From: Mytilus californianus
Lineage: Eukaryota; Mollusca; Bivalvia; Mytilida; Mytilidae
Assembly: GCF_021869535.1 (NCBI RefSeq)
Contig: NW_026262734.1
Span: 89,223,285-89,287,284, forward strand
Length of the DNA stretch: 64,000 nucleotides
Direction: 5' to 3'
Shown: piece after piece, positions 34,801 through 45,259 of the stretch
How the letters are laid out: every line of letters starts with the position of its first letter
Position numbering within the stretch: position 1 is the first letter of the stretch
The notes under the pieces: generated by a model
Database searches by the model: none
Told to the model about the DNA's origin: nothing
The model's input: only the letters and a program-made list of their open reading frames with translations
Program-made: the position numbers and the translations under genes

Positions 34801-35412
34801 AAATGTTATTATAAACTTTTACAAAACAGCATCAAGACAGATGCAGTGTCAGGTTGGTTGTTTTACGCGTCTTTTTATTATGTGACAAGACAGTTCAATG
34901 CTACATTAAAACTTACGGATTATGTTCTATCAAAATATTCACCTGATATGATATCAATAAACTTCTATAACATAAAAAAGAAGGAAGTTTCAATAATTAA
35001 ACATAATGTACATTCTACAATGATATTGATTGAAAAGATGACAATTTTCACTGTAGAAAATATCGAGTACTTACCGAACTCATCATTAATACCAGAAGAA
35101 CTACAGTTGGAGGTAAAAGACCATATCATCGTTATCCGACCAGTTTTTATGTCTCACTGTCTTAGATTTCTATGTTATCATCATCTTGGTGACATATCCA
35201 ACAGACGACTGGCATTACGTGATTTATATTAAACACTTAAACCGTTTACTTCAAAAGGTTCAGGTTCTCATTCATTAACCATACTTGGAGTATGTAATGA
35301 GATATCAGGATATAAAGACGCAGCCTATCAGTGTTATGTTGAATCATTGCAATTGACAAAGTGTCAATGTTCGACGGCGGAAATACGGAAATTAAAATTG
35401 TTTGACATCTAG
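31825..35412 (+). pseudogene. MAB21 / cGAS-like nucleotidyltransferase family pseudogene, copy 2
   Basis: Paralogue of 8935-12612 with the same exon structure: exon 1 ends 32157 at a GTAAT donor and exon 2 starts 33796 after TTTTTATAG. The ATG of copy 1 reads TTG here. Breaks: TAA 32052-32054, a 1-nt deletion near 33855, TGA 33959-33961 in the GS motif (SS*SLAEG), TAA 34511-34513, and a deletion of about 320 bp near 34790 that removes the segment matching 11668-11990. The nucleotidyltransferase core 'AEGLDLPGSDKDIMYVD', 'WQWPPNFVIDRIINYGC' and the C-terminal 'CLRFLCYHHLGDISNRR' are otherwise well kept. The 3' part 34800-35232 is a clean frame. The gene is dead but preserves residues lost in copy 1. 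Confidence 0.8.
32790..33345 (+). repeat. Naiad 3' tail inserted in the MAB21 copy 2 intron
   Basis: Runs from 'gttattggctttgaactagc' to 'ggcaatcataccacatctcc'. Flanking sequence matches the copy 1 intron directly ('agggttacagtaaaat', 'aatagtttaa'), where the insertion is absent. It is therefore younger than the duplication or was lost from copy 1. Confidence 0.75.
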
Positions 35413-35689
35413 TATAAATTTTCAAATGTCATGTCTAACTGCAATGATATAAACCTTTGTCGTAACAGTTTTGACGTGTTATCGTGTTTCTTTATCTTAA
35501 AATTTCACTAATATTCTCTTGTCAATCATTACACAATACAATGGATTTTGATATACAGTAGACCAATTAACTCCATGCTTTTAACCTTGTCACCGACAAA
35601 AGTTATGTTGGTACCATTTCGAAACCAGCGTTAAATCTTACGACCCAAAGAAATTTACTTGTCATATATGTACATATAATGAACTTATC

Positions 35690-36375
35690 TTGGCATTGCA
35701 CAATGTCAAGGTTTTTCCCTGACTGTAACTGGCGTCTCTACACTAAATCCATTGGATGTGGGATGTGTACTGATTGATATTTTAGTCTTAGATACATAAT
35801 GTATTTATTAGTTATTATTGGCTTTGGACTAGCTGTCAGTAACTGCGAGTACCATGAGTACTCTCAGATTTGTACTTTTTTTGTTGTTGTGGGGATGTAT
35901 AAATACCCTGCTAGGTCCGGTCTGTTTTTGTTTGACGTTTTTCTGCTTTGTATCGATCTTATGAGTTAAGCCTTTTTCAACTGATTTTGCTAGTTTGTTC
36001 TTATGTTGTACTGTTACACTATTGTCCTACATGAAGGTTAGGGGGAGGATTTGTGGCCAGCAATCTAGTTTAACACCGCCACATTCTGTATGTGCCTATC
36101 CTAATTCAGGAGCCTGTAATTCAGTGGCTTTTGTTTGTTGCTGTTTATCATATTTGTTTTTCGCTCATTGTTTTATACATAAATTAGACCGTTAGTTTTC
36201 TGGTTTGAATTGTTTTACTTTTGTCGTTTCGGGGCATTTAATAGCTGACAATGCAGCATGGGTTTTGCTTATTGTCGAAGGTCGTACGGTAACATATAGT
36301 TGTAAACTTCTATGCTATATCGTCTTTGGTGGAGAGTTGTCTCATTGTCAATCATACCACATTTTCTTTTTTTTG
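35690..36375 (+). repeat. Naiad 3' tail, paralogue of 12880-13475
   Basis: Same insertion position relative to the MAB21 pseudogene as in duplication copy 1. It retains the remains of the SECIS-like fold at 35721-35787: helix I GACT/AGTC and TGAT at 35775-35778 are kept, but ATGA reads CTGG and a short duplication 'ggatgtg' is present. Confidence 0.7.
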
Positions 36376-36439
36376 TAATTAGTGGTTGAATTATTGTTAA
36401 TTCTTACAAAGGAACAACATATCAATACATATATGTAAT

Positions 36440-39400
36440 AATTATTCTGAAGTATTCATAAAATCAATACATTTACAAAGTGTGTTATTTGTATCATAAA
36501 TGCTAATGATGACATAAACCACACAATAAAATGATACAAATACTAATGATGATATAAGAGACTTCTGTTGACATAAACAACACAATGAAATGATGCGGAA
36601 TACTAATGATGGCATACTTGACACAATGGAAACATAGAAGACTAAATGAAATGATATAAGATACTATTTTTGACAAAAACGACAAAATGACATGATACAA
36701 AAAAGTTAACGATGATATAAACGATGCAATGACAGGATACAACATACTAATGATGTCAAACATGACTAAATAAAATGAGACAATATTCTAATGATGACAT
36801 AAACGACTCAATGAAATGAGACAACATATTATTGACGACTTAAACGACATATTGACATGATACAAAATACTAATGATGACATTCATTGTTTCACATTTAT
36901 GACACAATGAAATGATATAAAATACAAATGATTGCATACATAACACAATGACGTAATACAAAATACTAGTGATAACATAAACGACTCAATGAAATGGTAT
37001 AAGATACTATTGATGAAACAATCGACTAAATGACAAGATACAAAAACAAATTCATGTTGATATAACGATGCAACTACATGATACACAATAATAATGATGA
37101 TATGCATGACACAATGACATGATACAAAATATTAATAAAGACATAAACGACACAACGAAATGATAACGAAATGATATAAAAATACTAATGATGACATAAA
37201 CGACACAATGACATGATACACAATACTAATAGTGAAAAAAGTGACACAATGATATTATACAAAATAATAAGAATGACATAAACGACACAATGAAATGATA
37301 CACCATACTAATGATGACATAAAATACAATGTGACATGATTGAAAATACAAATAATGACATAAACGTCATAATGAATTGATACAAAATACTACTGATGAC
37401 TTACACGACACAATGATATAATACAAAATAATAATAATGACATAAATGAAACAATGAAATGATACAAAATAAAACTGATGACATACTCAACACAATGACA
37501 TTATACAAATAACTAATGTTGACATAAACGACACAACGAAATAATGCAAAATGCTATTGATGACATACGCATAACAATGACACAATACAAATGTGACATA
37601 AACGATATAATGTAATGATACAAATTACTAATGATGGCATACATGACACAATGATGTAATACAACATACTTGCGATGACATAAACGACTTCATGAAATGA
37701 TATAAGTTACTATTGATGAGAAAAACGACACAAAAACATGATTCAGAAGACTAATAATGACATGAACAACACAGTAACATGAAACAAAATACTAATGATG
37801 ACATATACGACACAATAATCGATACAAAATACAAATGATGACATAAATGACAAAATGAAATGATACACCGTACTAATGATGACATAAAATACAATGTGAC
37901 ATGATTGAAAATACAAATAATGACATAAACGTCATAATCAATTGATACAAAATACTACTGATGACTTACACGACACAATGATATAAAACAAAATAATAAT
38001 AATGACATAAATGAAACAATGAAATGATACAAAATAATATTGATGACATACACAACACAATGACATTATACAAACAACTAATGTTGACATAAACGACACA
38101 ACGAAATAATGCAAAATGCTATTGATGACATACGCATAACAATGACACAATACAAATGTGACATAAACGATAAAATGTAATGATACAAATTACTAATGAT
38201 GGCATACATGACACAATGATGCAATACAACATACTTGCGATGACATAAACGACTCCATGAAATGATATAAGTTACTATTGATGAGAAAAACGACACAAAA
38301 ACATGATTCAGAAGACTAATAATGACATGAACAACACATTTACATGATACAAAATACTAATGATGACATATACGACACAATAATCGATACAAAATACAAA
38401 TGATGACACAAATGACAAAATGAAATGATACACCGTACTAATGATGACATAAAATACAATGTAACATGATTGAAAATACAAATAATGACATAAACGTCAT
38501 AATCAATTGATACAAAATACTACTGATAACTTACACGACACAATGATATAAAACAAAATAATAATAATGACATAAATGAAACAATGAAATGATACAAAAT
38601 ATTATAGATGACATACACAACACAATGACATTATACAAATAACTAATGTTGACATAAACGACACAACGAAATAATGCAAAATGCTATTGATGACATACGC
38701 ATAACAATGACACAATATAAATGTGACATAAACGATATAATGTAATGATACAAATTACTAATGATGGCATACATGAAACAATGATGCAATACAACATACT
38801 TGGGATGACATAAACGACTCCATGAAATGATATAAGTTACTATTGATGAGAAAAACGACACAAAAACATGATTCAGAAGACTAATAATGACATGAACAAC
38901 ACAGTAACATAATACAAAATACTAATGATGACATATACGACACAATAATCGATACAAAATACAAATGCTGACATAAATGACAAAATGATATGATACAACA
39001 TACTAATGATGACAAAAAAAACATATTAAAATGATACACAACACTAATGATGACATTTCCGACATAATGAAATGATGCAAAATATTAATAATGAAATAAA
39101 CGAAATAATGGCATGTTGCAACATTCTTATGAAGAAATAATTAACACAATGAAATTAAATAAAATTCTAATGATGACATAAATGACACAATAAAATGATA
39201 CGAAATACTAATAATGACATAAAAGACAATATAACAGGATACACAATACTAATGCTGACATAAGATACTGCTGCTGACATAAACAACACAATTAAATGAA
39301 ATAAAATATTAATGATTTGATACATAACACAATTATGTAATACAACATACTTGTAATGACATAAATGACTCAATGAAAGATATCAGATTCTATTGATGAC

Positions 39401-39779
39401 AAAAACGACATGTTAAAATGATACAACACACTAATGATGACATACACGACACAATGAAATGATCCAATGTACTATTGATGACATCAACGATATAATGAAA
39501 TTTTACAAAATACCAATGGTGACATGAACGACATAATGACATGGTGAAAAATACTTATAAAGACATAAAGGACACAATGAAATAATACAAAATACTGAAG
39601 ACGACATAAAACACACAATGACATTATACAAAATACTAATAATGGGATACATGACACAATGATGTAATACAACTTACTAATGATGACTTAAACGACTCAA
39701 TGAAATAATATAAGTTACTATTGACGAAACGACAAAAGTACTATTGATGACATTAACAACACAATGTCATGATACAAAA
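36440..39779. repeat. ~41-bp minisatellite, long array with 565-bp higher-order repeat
   Basis: Units of the 'aatactaatgatgacataaa' + 'cgacacaatgaaatgatacaa' type. The distinctive word 'cacc(a/g)tactaatgatgac' occurs at 37301, 37866 and 38431, exactly 565 bp apart, with long near-identical stretches between. Amplification of a multi-unit block therefore occurred at least twice. Minus-strand open frames rich in Cys/His/Ser are translations of the array. Confidence 0.88.
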
Positions 39780-40128
39780 TACAGTGAAACCTTGGTAAAC
39801 CGAACCCTGATAAAACCGAATTTCAGTTTAAACCGAACAATATTCAAAGTCCCTTAAAATTTCCCTACCAATTACCGTTTATCTAACCTTAACAAACCGA
39901 ACCCTGTCAATACCGAATTCCGAACGCTTTTTGAAGGATCGTTGGTGAATGTGTATTAAAAAAATCGATCGATAGCAATCAAAACAAAAGGTACTTTAAA
40001 TGATTTGCATGAATAATCAAACAAATACAGGATGACAGAGTATCCCCGAGGGTATTTGAATTTAAATTAACTGGTGAGTTGTTATTATGAACTAATTAGC
40101 TTGTTTGTGTACATGTATTCAGTGATAA

Positions 40129-40795
40129 ATGGAAACTTCTGTAAAGAAACTTAAAATTGATCAGCCCTCATCACCGAAAAGAGCAAGAAAGGAACGTTTC
40201 TTTTATTTAAATGCGCGTGATTTAAACATGTTAAATATCTACTGCCACAAACAAGGTAATGATATGATATAATACAATTATTGACTTTTGATGAGCGTGC
40301 TTCAAATATTTACTGCCACAAACTCATAACTGCCATTCTGTACTGAACTGTGTAAATAAATCATCGTTTTAAAGCCATTCGCCGGATTGAGAAATCGTGT
40401 AACGAAACAAAATTCACCGGATTGAGAAGTCGTTGAACGAACAAAATCATCGACAATTGAAGCATGGCCCTATCAAATGCAGATGATTTTGAAAACCCGG
40501 ATGATGACGTTCCGTTAGCGATTAAGCTAAGATAAAGTCCGAGAACTCGTTTGTACAGATAATTGAAACAGACGATGTTGATCTTGATTCAAATACGGAA
40601 TCATCATTTGACAGTGATTGGAAATGTGAATTGGTTTGTGAATTGACGGATGACAACATCATTATGAAAAGCAAACTCGCTCCACGTCAGACATCATTCT
40701 GCTCTTATAATATGCTAGATTATAAGAGTACTCGGAGTGTGTGTCCGAGCGAGAACTTCTCTATGTTCATTACTTTAGGAATATTTATCAAAAAG
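40129..40795 (+). pseudogene. remnant coding sequence of the pogo-like element (weak)
   Basis: ATG at 40129 opens a basic stretch ('KRARKERFFYLNARDL'). Further on, frames contain acidic segments ('DDFENPDDDVPLAIKL' at 40472-40530, 'TDDVDLDSNTESSFDSDW' near 40570) followed by 'ELTDDNII'. An acidic tail followed by an LTD-like motif is usual at the C-terminus of pogo/CENP-B-type transposases. The DDE catalytic core is not found, so identity rests mainly on the transposon ends. Confidence 0.35.
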
Positions 40796-41026
40796 TAGTA
40801 TTTCAACATTCAGCCCCATTCCTCTATTTAGTCAGACGTCAGTCGCTACCCTGATATACCTTATCTTTTGTTTTATTTTTCGGGTAATTTATGACGGATA
40901 GCGTTTGACGTCTTTAGCCGAACAGTTTTATCATATTCACATAATTCAATTTATTGTGTGCTGGTTCATATTCTTGACGCCAGTCTTTGCTCCTTTCTAA
41001 TAAAATCCACATAACAAAAAACAAAT

Positions 41027-43993
41027 ATGAAGCTTAGAAATGGAAAAATATTAAATACTAAACTCGTTCAAAGGGTATCTACACGTATCAATCTTCAAAA
41101 TCGCTTATCTAAAATACTACCATCGCTAACATTTTTAACAATAAAAATCGTGGTTACCCTTCTATCGATAAGTGTCATGCCAAAAAATGACTTACATGTC
41201 CCCGTCTTTCCACCAACAATACGGTAAGGTCTACGTTCAATGGTCGCACATTTTCTTTAAATTTGTAAACTGATATAACTTGAAAAACTAACAGAATTAT
41301 TTATTTACTCACATGAAACAAACCGGGATGCGGTATTCAGTACGTAGGTGTAACTGGACGATATTTATCTAAATCGTTTTAAAAGACCCAATAAATTCAA
41401 AAGTATCATTTATCAACATCTTAAAAAACACAATCATCCTATTAAATATTTAACAGTTCAACCTTTAGAAGTAGTAAATAAGCAGCTTGGTGAATCTCAT
41501 TCAAATTTTGTACGATCACGGAAAATAATTGAATTAAATTGGATTAAAAAAATACAGACAGTCTACCCTCTCGGTCTTAATGATAATATCATGGGAATTG
41601 GTAATATATCAAGAACCGATTCTGTTAACATTTTGGATATAGTTTCTAAAACTGTTCGTAAAAACCGTTCTCATGTGCGTAGAACAAATCGCAATCAAAG
41701 AAAATTTCGGACCAACCATACAAATATTTCGGACCTAATTTCTATTTCAAAAAACAACGGCAGACATTATCTATTAACCAAGCTCTGTTCTTTACCTATA
41801 AATAAATTAAATAAAATCTTAGAGGATTGCAAAACAATTTCATATTGCAGTCCTAAGTATGAAATCGTTCAAATTATAATGGCATATTGTTATTCTAAAC
41901 TGTTTTCCAAAATTGATCGCCCTGAAGATGATAAAAAACATTTTATTAAAATAAAGTATATCAATAAAGGTTTTGATTTTGTAAATATTGCCGGTATTTT
42001 TAACGACCATTCTGTTAAAGAACAAATTCCTGGATATTTTGATAATACTGAACTCCCTCTTATTTGTTATATTTACAAGAAATCTACCCGGAAATTTGTG
42101 TTTAATTATAGCCAAGTCTGTAAAGATGTAAATATCAGTGAAAATACACCTACGTCATGTAATTGTAGTAATTCCGAATACACTTATGGCCCCATTTCCC
42201 ATGTTAAAACAGGAGACCTTAACATCGTTAGCGACCGAGTGTTAAAATCATTCCTCAGTAAAGGACCTAAATATCGTCCCCCGTCAATTATTAATTGGAA
42301 TGAGTGTCGTAATATCATCCACGACTCACTTCGTGCTTACTGTTTGAAATGGATAAAACGGGAAAAAGCTGACAAAAATCTTTGGACTCTTTTTTTAATT
42401 CAGTAATGAAGATAGTTGATATACGTATACAACATTTTAAAGAACATTTTACTCTTAACAACAACCATAAAAATCCTATTTCTCGTATCAAACATAAACT
42501 AAAAGAACTAGCTAAGGAATTTGTTTTGTCCCGGCTGATAAAGCTGCTAATAATATCATTATAGTTTGACGTAAATTTTACATTGAGGTTCTGCAAAAGG
42601 AAATCACGAATTCACAAACATTCCAACTGACTTCATTTTCAGAAAACGATATCTGTAACAAGCATAAGCTGAACCAAATACAATGAAAGTCCCAACTATA
42701 TACTGGCTTCCGAAGCTACACAAATCACCTTACAAATATAGATTTATTTCGTCTTCAAGTCATTGTTTCACTACTAAATTGTCTATTCTACTTACTAGTA
42801 CACTTGGTACAATCAAAAACCTGATAATAAATTGTTCAAATAGGGCCTTTGAAAATAGTGGAATTTATTACTTTTGGAGGGTCAAAAACTCGTTGGAAGT
42901 ACTTGATAAATTGCATGCATATATTGGTGATTTTGAATCTGTTCAAAGTTTTGATTTTTCTACCCGATATACCACTTTGCCTCATATTCTTATTAAGAAA
43001 AAATTGACACACCTAATTAAACGGGCATTTAAAAAGTCGGAATGCGAATACATATGTTCAAACTCTTTTATGTAATTTTTTAGTAGCAACAAACAAAAGA
43101 ACTATGTCAATTGGACATGCTTTGATACTATATCTGCCCTTGAATTTTTACTTCATAACATTTTTGATTCCGTATATCGTCAAGTTATCGGAACTCCAAT
43201 GGGAATTAACTGTGCACCACTTATTGTAGACCTGTTTTTTTTATTGTTATGAGTTACAATTTATGACTAAAATCAGCAAAGACCCATCGAAACAACATCT
43301 GATACAAAAATTTAACAATACTTTTAGATATTTGGATGATATATTGGCTCTCAATAATGACGACTTCAGTATGTATACTAAAGAAATTTATCCTGTTGAA
43401 CTAACTTTAAATAAAGCTAATACTAACAATGACCACTGTTCTTTCCTCGATCTTGATATCTATATCATTAACGGGAAGCTTAATACAAATATTTATGATA
43501 AAATAGATGATTTTTCATTTCCTATCGTTAATTATCCATTTTTAGATGATGACGTTCCCTTGTCACCATCTTATGGTGTTTATATATCTCAACTTGTACG
43601 ATTCGCTCGTGTATGTAATAACGTATTAGATTTTAGCGAGAAAAATTTATGTATTACTGAAAAATTATTACACCAGGGTTTTCGATATCATAAACTAGTC
43701 AAAACATTTACTAAATTTTATTATCGGTATAAGGACATCATTATATATATGAATATAACTCAACATGCAGACATCTTATACGTTCGGGTATTTCATATCC
43801 AATCTTTTATGGTAATATTCTTTACAAAGCACAAACATGTCAGTATTCACCTCCAAAGCTAACAAAACCTTTAAACAGACTTTTTAAGAAGGGATATAGT
43901 TACGATACTGTTGTCAGGTCATTAAAGTTTGCATATTTTGGCTTTAATATTGATTCACTTATCATGCTTATAGGGTCTTTGCATCGGAATTAA
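41027..43993 (+). pseudogene. Naiad endonuclease-reverse transcriptase ORF with in-frame UGAs at Cys positions
   Basis: Starts 'MKLRNGKILNTK' at 41027. After a 1-nt shift near 41130 one frame runs through TGA 41188-41190 (motif KK-UGA-LTCP, a Cys-x2-Cys site), TGA 41281-41283 (DIT-UGA-KTN) and TGA 41314-41316 (YLLT-UGA-NK), then GIY-YIG 'GIQYVGVTGRYL'. The frame 41591-42406 is intact and holds the linker with 'TSCNCSN' (CxC). RT motifs are 'PTIYWLPKLHKSPYKYRF' (42683), 'FDFSTRYTTLPH', 'GTPMGINCAP', 'FRYLDDILALN' (catalytic YLDD) and 'SYGVYISQLVRFARVC'. A fourth TGA, 42567-42569, lies in 'IIV-UGA-RKFY'. True lesions: TAA 41266-41268, a deletion near 41350, shifts near 42385, 42520, 43230 and 43750, and TAA 43073-43075. 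Ends TAA 43991-43993. Now inactive. Confidence 0.85.
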
Positions 43994-44044
43994 ACACATG
44001 TATTCTAAAACCAGTTGTTGGCATGACACGGGTTATGTTCTTCT

Positions 44045-44109
44045 CATATATTTTATGACGGTTTAATACTAAACCCCTTACAGGAGGGATTGTGCCTGAT
44101 ATTCATATG
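44045..44109 (+). promoter_or_regulatory. SECIS-like RNA fold 52 nt after the RT stop
   Basis: Helix I is CATAT 44045-44049 with ATATG 44105-44109. The quartet is ATGA 44055-44058 with TGAT 44097-44100. Helix II runs from GGTTTAAT with ATTGTGCC (G-C and A-U pairs with G-U wobbles), and AAA at 44071-44073 lies 12 nt after ATGA in an apical loop. These are the defining elements of eukaryotic SECIS RNAs, which direct UGA recoding to selenocysteine from the 3' UTR. Seen by eye; no folding program was run. Confidence 0.55.
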
Positions 44110-44621
44110 ATGAAGACATAATCTTTCAATCAGTTTAACTGAGGTCTGGAGCTGGCATGTCAGTAACTGCTAGAAGTCTGTTGTTATTTATGTATTATTA
44201 TCATTTTGTTTATTTTCTTTTGTTTCCTATTCTGACATCGGACTAGGACTTCTCTTATACTGATTTTTACTGTGTGTACTGTTGTACATTTGTTTTTTCT
44301 ACATTGGCTAGAGGTATAGGGGGAGGGTTGAGATCTCAAAAATCATGTTGAACCCCGCCGCATTTGAGCATCGAGATTGATTTTACAAAATGTAACTACG
44401 TCTTTCTTTATCTCTTTGATATTTTCGCTTTATGAACATATACATCTAAATGAACATGGAAATGTATTGTCGTCTGATGTGTCACTTGTTGTCCTCTTCA
44501 GTCAGTGCCAAAATGATTTAAAACTGTCCACTTCCGTTTACTTTTACAATCCGAACACCTATGAAAACCGAACAAAACACGAAAACTTGAGTGTGTTCGG
44601 TTTGGACAGGTTTAACTGTAC

Positions 44622-44935
44622 TATTGATGACATACACGACACAATGACATGACACAAACAATTAATGATGAAATAAACGACACAATGAAATGATACAATA
44701 TATTATTGATGACATCAACGACATAAAGACATGATGCAAAATACTTTAGATGACATACATGATACAACATTGTTATGATGACAAAAACGACTCAATGAAA
44801 TGAAACAAAATATTATGGACGAGTAAAAAGACTTAATGACATAGTGCAAAATACTTATGAAGACATAAATGACACAATAAAATGAAACAAAATACTAATG
44901 ATGACATTAACGATACAATGATATGACAAAAAAAT
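44622..44935. repeat. ~41-bp minisatellite, right-hand continuation
   Basis: Same unit as 36440-39779. The array was split by the pogo-like insertion. Confidence 0.8.
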
Positions 44936-45259
44936 ACAATTATTCTATCATAACAATGGCTGAACTTTAAAAAATAGAAATATATTTAAGACGCAACTAT
45001 AATCATTAAATGTGAAATGACAGTAAAACAGTACAACATAAAACCCCATACTATTTGATATTGAGCCAGGGCACATCCTTGACCTCAAGAGACGAAGAAT
45101 AATTACTTGATTTTTCAACTAGATGTTTTCGCCATATTATTGTAACTGCAATCATCCTATGAGCTATTCATCAAACAGAAAATATTCTCAAAAATCAGTG
45201 TTCTTTTATCAAAAAAGCAAGGGAGCAATATCTTAATGTACAAAACTTCTACTTTTAAT
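44936..45259. other. intergenic, nothing recognised
   Basis: AT-rich sequence. No repeat or motif noted beyond poly-A runs. Confidence 0.4.

Larger units (their letters stand above)
23930..39779. repeat. segmental duplication, copy 2
   Basis: Collinear with 5516-14745. Examples are 'gaacggttgatcttg' (5607) against 'gaactgttgatctat' (24048), and 'caacaagtgtatatccag' (7090) against 'caacaagtgtatatccaa' (24792). The MAB21 genes follow in both. It is expanded by the satellite-bearing element at 24997-30926 and by amplification of the 41-bp minisatellite. Confidence 0.75.
40800..44375 (+). mobile_element. nearly full-length Naiad Penelope-like retrotransposon
   Basis: Domain order is N-terminal GIY-YIG endonuclease, CxC linker, then RT. 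This permuted order is described for the Naiad clade of Penelope-like elements, whereas canonical members have the endonuclease at the C-terminus. The 3' UTR (43994-44375) carries a SECIS-like fold, a 'gtcagtaactgctag' block shared with the other tails, and a 'gggggagggttgagatctca' block. The 5' boundary inside the pogo element is approximate. Confidence 0.8.
39782..44618. mobile_element. pogo/Tigger-like DNA transposon containing a nested Naiad
   Basis: The left end CAGTGAAACCTTGGTAAACC and the right end (reverse complement CAGTTAAACCTGTCCAAACC) form inverted repeats. Both are flanked by TA (39780-39781 and 44619-44620). Removing one TA and the element restores the minisatellite word 'gatacaaaatactattgatg', an internal proof of insertion. 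CAGT(g/t).AAACC ends with TA duplication are typical of pogo-like Tc1/mariner elements. Own sequence is about 39782-40790 and 44380-44618; the middle is a later Naiad insertion. Confidence 0.8.

Noticed and set aside
36440-39779. Regularly repeated ~41-bp units, superficially CRISPR-like
   Set aside because: There are no unique spacers; whole units repeat tandemly with substitutions, and the context is a eukaryotic genome. It is a minisatellite.
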